In this document: positions 1 to 5,141 of the stretch, piece by piece
Layout of the letters: every line of letters starts with the position of its first letter
Position numbering within the stretch: the first letter of the stretch is position 1
From: Comamonadaceae bacterium
GTDB lineage: Bacteria; Pseudomonadota; Gammaproteobacteria; Burkholderiales; Burkholderiaceae
Direction: 5' to 3'
DNA length: 5,141 bases
Assembly: GCA_947377705.1 (NCBI GenBank)
Contig: CANCGU010000197.1
Location: 1-5,141 of the forward strand
The notes under the pieces: generated by a model
Seen by the model: the letters and a program-made list of their open reading frames with translations, nothing else
Database searches by the model: none
Told to the model about the DNA's origin: nothing
Made by a program: the position numbers and the translations under genes

Positions 1-158
1 GCATGAATGTCCACCTTGTGCGCGCGGCTGTGCTCGAACAACAAATCAAGCATGCGCTGGTCATCCGCAGCGTTGAGAAAAATATCTTGCCGGTTATTGC
101 CCCGCAGAATGACGTGGTGCGGGTAGCCGGTGACGGTGAGACGGGGTAGGCGGGCCAT
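1..158 (-). CDS. Y1 (IS200-like, REP-associated) transposase, N-terminal fragment cut by window edge
   Basis: Translating the minus strand from the ATG at 158-156 gives 52 residues that run off the left edge without a stop. The start reads MARLPRLTVTGYPHHVILRG, followed by NNRQDIF and, at the edge, KVDIH. This is the characteristic beginning of Y1_Tnp / RAYT proteins, single-strand DNA transposases that cut and rejoin hairpin-bearing DNA with a catalytic tyrosine. The HUH motif (usually in an MPNHVH context) should follow just past the edge, and the catalytic tyrosine further on; neither is visible, so activity cannot be judged. No ATG, GTG or TTG occurs in frame between this ATG and the stop TAA at 191-189, so the start is well fixed. 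No good Shine-Dalgarno is seen. The gene starts 34 bp after the methyltransferase stop, on the same strand, and could be read through from the operon. RAYTs are often single-copy domesticated genes rather than active insertion sequences. Confidence 0.88.
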   Translation of the reverse strand, partial: MARLPRLTVTGYPHHVILRGNNRQDIFLNAADDQRMLDLLFEHSRAHKVDIH

Positions 159-168
159 CTGCCGATGG
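155..168 (-). promoter_or_regulatory. Small hairpin over the transposase start codon
   Basis: The minus strand reads CCATCGGCAGATGG: 5-base arms CCATC and GATGG pair perfectly around the loop GGCA. The transposase ATG (158-156) lies in the 3' arm, so in mRNA this hairpin would partly cover the start codon; in single-stranded DNA it could be a transposase binding hairpin, since Y1 enzymes recognise such structures. The arms are short and chance is a real alternative. Confidence 0.3.
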
Positions 169-169
169 T

Positions 170-189
170 AATTCGAACCTGACCCCGAT
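170..189 (-). repeat. GGGGTCAG-containing leader of the transposase gene, candidate element end
   Basis: On the minus strand this reads ATCGGGGTCAGGTTCGAATT. It lies between the methyltransferase stop and the transposase ATG. From memory, very similar GGGGTCAG...TCGAATTA strings sit directly upstream of many Y1/RAYT transposase genes in proteobacteria, which would make this part of the mobile unit, possibly its 5' end or recognition site. Only one copy is present in the window, so repetition cannot be shown here. Its right side runs into TTAATTAA (189-196), which contains the methyltransferase stop codon. Confidence 0.5.
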
Positions 190-192
190 TAA

Positions 193-1065
193 TTAAGCAC
201 CGACGTTGAAGCGTGTCTCGGCCAACTCTTGCAGGCCAAACTCTTCGAGCAAAGCCGTCAACCGCTCCGCCGCACTGCGCTTTTTTTGCCCCGTGTACTT
301 GGCCAAGATGAGTTCGTTTTTCATGCTGTGCTCCCAGCCCACCAGCTCGGTCACGGTCACTTGGTAGCCCATCGCTTCTAGGTACAAACAACGCAACACA
401 TTGGTGAGCTGGCTACCCATCTCACGCGTGTGCAGCGGGTGACGCCACAGCTCAGCCAGCGGTGTGCGCTGCAAGTTGAGTGCTTTGTTTTTGTTGAGCG
501 AACGCGCCAGCTCAGCTTGGCAGCACGGCACGAGCACCATGTATTTAGCTTTCTTTTGCAAGCCAAACGCAATCGCGTCGTCGGTGGCGGTATCGCACGC
601 ATGCAGGGCGGTGACCACATCAATCTGGTCGGGCAAGGCATCGCTGTGTGCGGACTCGGCCACGCTGAGATTGAGAAACTTCATGCGCTCGAACCCCAAG
701 CGCTGCGCCAGTGCTTTGGACGAATCCACCAACTCGCTGCGGGTCTCGATGCCGTATATGCTGCCCTGCCCCAAAGCTTTGAAAAACAAGTCGTAAATGA
801 TGAAACCCAAATACGACTTGCCCGCGCCGTGGTCGGCCAAGGTGGGGCCTTGCTCGCTGGCGGGCAGTTCTTTTAGCAGCTTGTCGATGAACTGGTACAG
901 GTGGTACACCTGCTTGAGCTTGCGGCGTGAATCTTGATTGAGCTTGCCGTCGCGTGTGAGGATGTGCAGCTCTTTGAGCAACTCGATGGACTGGCCGGGG
1001 CGCAGCTCAAGCTGAGAACTTGGGTCTTGGGGCTTGGCTGCGGCGGCGGGTTTGTGTTTGGACAT
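193..1065 (-). CDS. SAM-dependent methyltransferase, Methyltransf_32 type (substrate unknown)
   Basis: The product is 290 residues from the ATG at 1065. A Rossmann-type methyltransferase core is clear: motif I ADHGAGKSYLG (residues 77-87) for SAM binding, an acidic residue after the second strand in YGIETR (E107), then ALHACDTATDDAI (153-165) and VPCCQAE (179-185). The HACD and PCC signatures are typical of the Methyltransf_32 family, which includes METTL25-like proteins. A conserved-looking SMKNELI (247-253) closes the fold. The first 20 residues are Ala/Pro/Lys-rich and probably disordered; residues 24-70 form a helical cap. No signal peptide or membrane segment is seen, so it should be cytosolic. 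The target (RNA, protein or small molecule) cannot be told from the sequence. The gene starts 3 bp after the DUF1415 stop, suggesting translational coupling, with only a weak ribosome site. Its own TAA lies in an AT-rich TTAATTAA at the junction with the transposase leader. Confidence 0.85.
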   Translation of the reverse strand: MSKHKPAAAAKPQDPSSQLELRPGQSIELLKELHILTRDGKLNQDSRRKLKQVYHLYQFIDKLLKELPASEQGPTLADHGAGKSYLGFIIYDLFFKALGQGSIYGIETRSELVDSSKALAQRLGFERMKFLNLSVAESAHSDALPDQIDVVTALHACDTATDDAIAFGLQKKAKYMVLVPCCQAELARSLNKNKALNLQRTPLAELWRHPLHTREMGSQLTNVLRCLYLEAMGYQVTVTELVGWEHSMKNELILAKYTGQKKRSAAERLTALLEEFGLQELAETRFNVGA

Positions 1066-1068
1066 GGC

Positions 1069-1659
1069 TTAATTGTGCAGGCGCGTAGCAATACCCAACT
1101 TAGCCCAGCCTTCGTGCCCCAACTTATTCAACACCTCAATGTTGCGCTCGAAGATGAGCGACGCATCAGGATAGGCCTCCACGGCTTTGTCAATGCTGGC
1201 TTCGCGCAGCAAGTGCAGCGTGGGGTATGGCGTGCGGTTGGTGAAGTTCTCGATGTCGTCCACATCCGTGCCGCCAAATTGGTAGTGCGGGTGAAAGTCG
1301 GCCACTTGCAGCACGCCGTCTAGTTCTAAGTCCATCAGCACTTCGTCGCAGTCGGCCAAGAAATCGTTGAAGTCCAAGAAGTCGGGCAAGGCGTTGGGCG
1401 CAATCAGCAGCGTGGTGTCTAGCTTGTCTGGGTCGGCCTCGGCCAAGTGTTGCAACTCTTCGCGCAACATGGCCAACACATCGGCGGGTTCGGCGGATGC
1501 GCACACGCGGTAGCACACCATGTCTTTGACCACCACTGCTTTGGCGAAGGGGCACAGGTTGAGGCCCACCACGGCTTCTAGCAGCCACTTTTGCGTGTCT
1601 TCGATGGCGGTGTGTTCTTGGTCTGGGGTGAGTCCCTTGGTCATATCTGCCTTAGTCAT
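1069..1659 (-). CDS. DUF1415 family protein, function unknown
   Basis: The 196-residue product (from the ATG at 1659) carries the hallmarks of DUF1415: W25 followed by GLNLCPFAK (32-40), then DFHPHYQF (121-128) and NRTPYPTLHLLRE (141-153). Length is near that expected for the family. No function is established to my knowledge. The motifs hold one Cys (C36) and three His (H123, H125, H149), which could suggest a metal or redox site; that is inference. No signal peptide or membrane helix is seen. Start choice: the ATG at 1659 overlaps the MFS stop as ATGACTAA and has AAGAAAG six bases upstream. A second ATG at 1644 (191 residues) has AAGG five bases upstream and is also possible. A further in-frame ATG at 1689 would lie deep inside the MFS gene and is less likely. 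The gene sits between the transporter and the methyltransferase and is probably coupled to both. Confidence 0.88.
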   Translation of the reverse strand: MTKADMTKGLTPDQEHTAIEDTQKWLLEAVVGLNLCPFAKAVVVKDMVCYRVCASAEPADVLAMLREELQHLAEADPDKLDTTLLIAPNALPDFLDFNDFLADCDEVLMDLELDGVLQVADFHPHYQFGGTDVDDIENFTNRTPYPTLHLLREASIDKAVEAYPDASLIFERNIEVLNKLGHEGWAKLGIATRLHN

Positions 1660-2869
1660 GTTTTTCTTTCTTATGCAATGCGCGGCCAATGAAGTGCGCC
1701 AACACAGCGCCCGCCAAACTGAGTGTGGCAGTCACCGTCCATGTCCACTGCCAGCCGCCCGCGCTGGCCGCCACCCATGCCACCAGCGGTGGCCCTGCAA
1801 ATTGACCCAGCGCCGAGAGCTGTTGCATGTAGCCCACGGTGGTGGACACCGTGCCTTCGCTGGGGGCCAAGCGCAAAGCGCATGAAAACAAAGTGCCGGG
1901 AATCAAACCGCCCACAGCCGAGAACATCACCACGCACGCAAAGCGCAACGAGGTGGGCAAGCCTTCGCCCTGCCACACGGCATACGCGCCGACAGCGCCC
2001 AAAGCCATGCACGCAAAACCGATGGAAAGCAAACGTTGCACAGGCCAGCCGCGTTGCAGCAAACGGCCCGACATGATGTTGCCGCTCACATTGGCTAGTG
2101 CCACGCAAGCCGACAACACACCCGCCGTGCCTGCGGCCAAACCCAGCTCGGCATAGACCGTGGGCAAAAACCCCACCACGGCCAACCACTGCGATGAATA
2201 CACCGCAAACGTCAGCGCCACCAACCAAGGGCCGGGGCTTTGAAGGGTGAGCGCCAAGCGCTTGGGCCACGCATCGTTAGCAGCGTTGTGTGTGGGTGCG
2301 GGCGGCTGCACATCGGGCACGCACAGCCAGACGGCTACCCAAGCAAACGCGGCCACGGCACCCAGCAGCCACCACCATGCAGACCAGTTCAAACCCGCAA
2401 TGACCCAAGGCCCCAACAGCAGCGCCAGCGCACTGCCCGTAGGCATGTACGTGCCCCACCAGCCCATGCGGCCGCTGAGCTGCGATGCATCCACCGTGCG
2501 ACGAATGAGCGCGGGCGCTGGCATGACGACCAGTAAAAACCCCAAGCCTTCTAAAGCTCGCAAAAACAACAAGCCACTGGCATCGGCCACAAAACCACCG
2601 CAGATGCTGGCGACTGACAACAAACCAAGCCCCACCAACATGCTGCGGCGCAAGCCCAAACTATCGGCACTCAAACCCACAGCCAACCCCAAGGTCATGC
2701 TGGCGATTTGCACTGCGGACAACAAGAAACCCGCTTGCACCAAGCTGATGTTGAGCGCGTCTTGCAGCACCGGCAAAGCAGGCGGCAGCTTGCCCACATG
2801 CAGCGCGGCGCACACGCCTGCAAACACGATGACCCACGAGGGGTGAATGCCAAAGCGGTGCTTGCTCAT
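1652..2869 (-). CDS. Major facilitator superfamily transporter, 12 membrane helices, cargo unknown
   Basis: The product is 405 residues from the ATG at 2869. Hydrophobic segments suit 12 inner-membrane helices, roughly at 12-30, 44-66, 76-93, 99-123, 137-160, 163-185, then 213-236, 245-268, 281-300, 307-332, 345-369 and 374-395, with a polar loop at 186-212 between the halves. The loop after helix 2 holds a motif A variant, GLSADSLGLRRS (65-76), keeping D69, G72 and R74/R75. Helix 4 starts with RALEGLG (104-110), matching the MFS RxxxGxG motif. The tail HKKEKHD is charged and cytoplasmic. This supports a proton-driven or facilitated transporter; the general style recalls CynX/NimT-like carriers, but I cannot assign a substrate. 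It follows the dGTPase-like gene by 21 bp with a weak ribosome site (GCGGAA, rather distant), and its last eight bases overlap the DUF1415 start. Confidence 0.88.
   Translation of the reverse strand: MSKHRFGIHPSWVIVFAGVCAALHVGKLPPALPVLQDALNISLVQAGFLLSAVQIASMTLGLAVGLSADSLGLRRSMLVGLGLLSVASICGGFVADASGLLFLRALEGLGFLLVVMPAPALIRRTVDASQLSGRMGWWGTYMPTGSALALLLGPWVIAGLNWSAWWWLLGAVAAFAWVAVWLCVPDVQPPAPTHNAANDAWPKRLALTLQSPGPWLVALTFAVYSSQWLAVVGFLPTVYAELGLAAGTAGVLSACVALANVSGNIMSGRLLQRGWPVQRLLSIGFACMALGAVGAYAVWQGEGLPTSLRFACVVMFSAVGGLIPGTLFSCALRLAPSEGTVSTTVGYMQQLSALGQFAGPPLVAWVAASAGGWQWTWTVTATLSLAGAVLAHFIGRALHKKEKHD
1660..1672 (-). promoter_or_regulatory. Ribosome binding site supporting the DUF1415 start at 1659
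   Basis: The minus strand reads AAGAAAG (1672-1666), then AAAAAC, then the ATG at 1659. The purine-rich site is six bases from the start and lies inside the last codons of the MFS gene (HKKEK). With the ATGACTAA start/stop overlap it points to translational coupling. It is not a strong match to AGGAGG, so initiation may depend on ribosomes finishing the upstream gene. Confidence 0.5.
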
Positions 2870-2890
2870 GTTCAGATAATTCCGCTGGTT

Positions 2891-4066
2891 TTATGCCGTG
2901 AGGCGTGCGTGCTCACGCGTGGCGAAGCGGTCGGTCATGCCCGACAAGTAGTCGGCCACGGCACGCGGCACATCGCTGCGTTGGGCATAGGCGGCAGGCA
3001 TTTCTTGCGGTTTGGCCAAGTAGACGGCAAACAGTTCTTGCACCATAGCGCGCGCACCCTCCGTGGTCTGCATGACCTGCGGGTGACGGTACAAATTGCG
3101 GAACAAAAACGACTTGAGCGCTTTCGATTCTTCATACATCGTCGCGCTGAACTGCACCAGCGGCGGGCACTGGCGCGCTTCGTCAGCACTAGCGGGTGCG
3201 TGCTGTTGCAGCGCTGCGCGCGTGGCATTGATGACGTCGTACACCTGATCGCTCAACATGCGGCGGATGGCCTCAAACAACACGCGACGGCCTTGCAACT
3301 GTGGGTAATCCGCCAAGGTTTGCGCGTGATAACGGGCAAACAGCGACACCTCTTGCAACTGCTCTAACGTGAGCAAACCCGAGCGCACGCCATCATCGAT
3401 GTCGTGCGCGTTGTAGGCAATGGCGTCGGCCAAGTTGCACAACTGCGCTTCGAGGCTGGGCTGCGTGCCATTTAGAAAACGGGCGGCAACGCCATTGGGC
3501 TCTTGCGCGTTGATGAGTTCTGCATTGCGACGCGCACAGTGTTTCAAGATGCCTTCGCGGGTTTCAAAACTCAGGTTCAGGCCGTTGAACGCGGGGTAGC
3601 GCTCTTCCAGCTCGTCCACCACGCGCAGGCTTTGCAGGTTGTGTTCGAAGCCGCCGTGCGCAGCCATGCATTCGTTCAACGCGTCTTGGCCCGCGTGACC
3701 GAATGGGGTGTGACCAAGGTCATGAGCCAAGGCAATGGCTTCCACCAAATCTTCATTCAAGTTCAACGCGCGGGCGATGGAACGGCCCAGTTGCGCCACC
3801 TCCAACGAGTGCGTCATGCGGGTGCGAAACAGATCGCCTTCGTGATTCAAAAACACTTGGGTTTTGTAGACCAAGCGGCGAAAGGCCGTGGCGTGCACGA
3901 TGCGATCGCGGTCGCGCTGGTGGGGATTGCGAAAGCTGGGGGCGTGCGCGGGGGCTTGTGGCTCGGGGTGTCGGCGGCCACGCGACTGCTCTGGCCAACA
4001 CGCGTATGCCGCTAACACGCTGACGTGAGGGCTCACGCTGGGCTTAGGCTGCACAGCAATCGTCAA
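2891..4066 (-). CDS. dgt: dGTP triphosphohydrolase-like HD-domain protein (type 2 subfamily)
   Basis: Enzymes of this family cleave dNTPs, classically dGTP, to the nucleoside and triphosphate, affecting dNTP pools in the cytosol. The 391-residue product shows the signature [20 protein letters not shown] (51-70), then [16 protein letters not shown] (75-90), [13 protein letters not shown] (114-126) and FEHNLQSL (140-147). Predicted metal ligands are H86, H115, D116 and D214 (in NLADAIAY); H119, H124 and E141 fit the active site. HAHD-like NAHDIDDG (219-226) follows. All key residues are present and the length fits the subfamily. The start is uncertain: the upstream option is a TTG at 4066 (overlapping aroB by 23 bp, GGTGG nine bases upstream), with GTG alternatives at 4054, 4036 and 4018; conserved sequence begins near residue 19, so all are compatible. 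True substrate preference (dGTP or other dNTPs) cannot be read from the sequence. It follows aroB directly, an arrangement I recall as common in related betaproteobacteria. Confidence 0.93.
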   Translation of the reverse strand: MTIAVQPKPSVSPHVSVLAAYACWPEQSRGRRHPEPQAPAHAPSFRNPHQRDRDRIVHATAFRRLVYKTQVFLNHEGDLFRTRMTHSLEVAQLGRSIARALNLNEDLVEAIALAHDLGHTPFGHAGQDALNECMAAHGGFEHNLQSLRVVDELEERYPAFNGLNLSFETREGILKHCARRNAELINAQEPNGVAARFLNGTQPSLEAQLCNLADAIAYNAHDIDDGVRSGLLTLEQLQEVSLFARYHAQTLADYPQLQGRRVLFEAIRRMLSDQVYDVINATRAALQQHAPASADEARQCPPLVQFSATMYEESKALKSFLFRNLYRHPQVMQTTEGARAMVQELFAVYLAKPQEMPAAYAQRSDVPRAVADYLSGMTDRFATREHARLTA

Positions 4067-5141
4067 TCACTTGCGCCACCAAGGCGTCGGGGGCGCCGCG
4101 CACGATGGCACTGCCGGGTTTGTCGATCAACACAAATTTGATCTCGCCAGCTTCAGCTTTTTTGTCTACGCGCATGTGGTGCAGGTAAACATCTGCACCG
4201 AGTTTGGGGCCAACGATGGGCAAGCCTGCGCGTTCAATGAGCGCCGTAAAGCGAGACACAAAGGCCTCATCGACCAAGCCCAAACGCTGTGACAAGTGTG
4301 AGGCCATGACCATGCCGCAGCCCACGGCTTCGCCGTGCAGCCATTCGCCAAAACCCAGGCCCGCTTCAATGGCGTGACCAAAGGTGTGGCCGAAATTTAA
4401 AATAGCACGGATGCCTCCTTCGCGTTCGTCTTGGCCCACCACCCAGGCTTTGATTTCGCAGCTGCGTTTGACGGCGTGTGCCAAGGCTTTCGGGTCACGC
4501 GCCAAAAGCGCATCGAGGTGGGTGTCAATCCATTCAAAAAATTGCATGTCGGCAATCGGGCCGTATTTGATGATTTCGGCCAAGCCTGCGCTCATCTCGC
4601 GCTGGGGCAAGGTTTGCAAGGTATCCAAATCACACACCACGCGTTGCGGTTGGTAGAACGCGCCAATCATGTTTTTGCCGATGGGGTGGTTGATGGCCGT
4701 CTTGCCGCCCACCGATGAATCGACCTGCGCCAGCAACGTGGTGGGCACTTCCACAAAGGGCACGCCACGCATGTAGCAAGCCGCAGCAAAGCCAGTCATG
4801 TCGCCCACCACGCCGCCACCCAAGGCAAACAGCACGGTTTTGCGGTCGGCGCCTTGGCCCAGCAGCGCGTCAAAAATCAGGTTCAGGGTTTGCCAGTCTT
4901 TGTGGCTCTCGCCGTCGGGCAAGGTCACGGTGTGCACGTGTTTGTAGATCGGCGCGAGCGCGGCTTGCAAACGTGCGGCGTAGATCGGGCCGACGGTGTC
5001 GTTGGTGACGATGAAGGCCGCCGAGGCTTTGGGCAGATCAGCCCAAGTGCTGGGCGCGTCGAGCAACTGTTCGCCAATCAAAATTTGATAGCTGCGATCG
5101 CCCAAATCGATGGCAACGCGTTCAAGGGGCGGGGTGTTCGA
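4044..5141 (-). CDS. aroB: 3-dehydroquinate synthase, missing its first few codons at the window edge
   Basis: AroB converts DAHP (3-deoxy-D-arabino-heptulosonate 7-phosphate) to 3-dehydroquinate, the second step of the shikimate pathway to aromatic amino acids, using NAD and a divalent metal in the cytosol. The open frame continues to the right edge, giving 365 visible residues. Counted from the edge: DGESHK (76-81) and GGGVVGD (108-114) for NAD binding, the signature [19 protein letters not shown] (133-151), [11 protein letters not shown] (155-165), AEIIKYG (188-194), [10 protein letters not shown] (250-259) and HGEAVG (269-274). Metal ligands E189, H252 and H269 are spaced exactly as E184, H247 and H264 of the E. 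coli enzyme. The edge residues [18 protein letters not shown] look like a normal AroB N-terminus, so the Met should lie only a few codons outside. The in-frame TTG at 5105 is internal, not the start. The gene is intact at its C-terminus, ends in DDCCAA, and heads the visible operon; its promoter, and perhaps aroK, would be to the right. Confidence 0.97.
   Translation of the reverse strand, partial: SNTPPLERVAIDLGDRSYQILIGEQLLDAPSTWADLPKASAAFIVTNDTVGPIYAARLQAALAPIYKHVHTVTLPDGESHKDWQTLNLIFDALLGQGADRKTVLFALGGGVVGDMTGFAAACYMRGVPFVEVPTTLLAQVDSSVGGKTAINHPIGKNMIGAFYQPQRVVCDLDTLQTLPQREMSAGLAEIIKYGPIADMQFFEWIDTHLDALLARDPKALAHAVKRSCEIKAWVVGQDEREGGIRAILNFGHTFGHAIEAGLGFGEWLHGEAVGCGMVMASHLSQRLGLVDEAFVSRFTALIERAGLPIVGPKLGADVYLHHMRVDKKAEAGEIKFVLIDKPGSAIVRGAPDALVAQVIDDCCAA

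Noticed and set aside
159..192. Rho-independent terminator after the methyltransferase
   Set aside because: The only stem there is the short CCATC/GATGG arm pair at the transposase start, and no T-run follows it on the minus strand.
430..876. Plus-strand open frame opposite the methyltransferase
   Set aside because: It is antisense to the motif-bearing core of the methyltransferase, has no recognisable domain and no convincing ribosome site.
1660..1689. Longer DUF1415 start at 1689
   Set aside because: It would add ten residues (MAAHCIRKKN) coded inside the MFS C-terminus; the ATG at 1659 has a better placed ribosome site and a typical start/stop overlap.
1053..2869. Identical MSKH N-termini of the methyltransferase and the MFS transporter
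   Set aside because: The codons differ (TCC AAA CAC against AGC AAG CAC) and similarity stops after four residues, so chance is the simplest reading.
2708..3367. A 219-codon open frame on the plus strand
   Set aside because: It spans the end of the dGTPase-like gene and the start of the MFS gene in antisense. Both of those have clear family motifs, and the translation of this frame shows none; it is a shadow in GC-rich DNA.
3503..4015. Plus-strand 170-codon frame opposite the dGTPase-like gene
   Set aside because: It mirrors the HD-domain coding sequence and shows no family features of its own.

Overview
The window looks like chromosomal DNA of a betaproteobacterium, most likely family Comamonadaceae. 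This rests on the moderately high GC content, the style of the AroB and dGTPase-like proteins, and the aroB-dgt order; it is inferred from the sequence alone. Everything readable is coded on the minus strand, so transcription runs from the right edge to the left. No gap exceeds about 35 bases, and I see no promoter, terminator, tRNA, rRNA or CRISPR array.

In transcription order the layout is: (1) aroB, 3-dehydroquinate synthase, 4044-5141, whose first few codons lie beyond the right edge; (2) a dGTP triphosphohydrolase-like HD-domain protein, 2891-4066, overlapping the end of aroB if its TTG start is right; (3) a 12-helix MFS transporter of unknown cargo, 1652-2869; (4) a DUF1415 protein of unknown function, 1069-1659, whose start overlaps the MFS stop; (5) a SAM-dependent methyltransferase of the Methyltransf_32 type, 193-1065, starting 3 bp after the DUF1415 stop; (6) the N-terminal end of a Y1 (IS200-like, REP-associated) transposase, 1-158, cut by the left edge.

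The first five genes are packed with overlaps or gaps of 3 to 21 bp and read as one operon. It opens with core metabolism (shikimate pathway, nucleotide pool control) and continues into less understood genes. DUF1415 and the methyltransferase are the least explained of these. No pathway linking all five is evident, and the grouping may reflect shared expression only.

The left end is the one accessory part. A transposase gene abuts the methyltransferase stop codon. In the 34-bp junction lie a GGGGTCAG-containing leader and a small perfect inverted repeat covering the transposase start codon. I found no convincing undescribed multi-gene system; the junction and the DUF1415/methyltransferase pair are the best leads.
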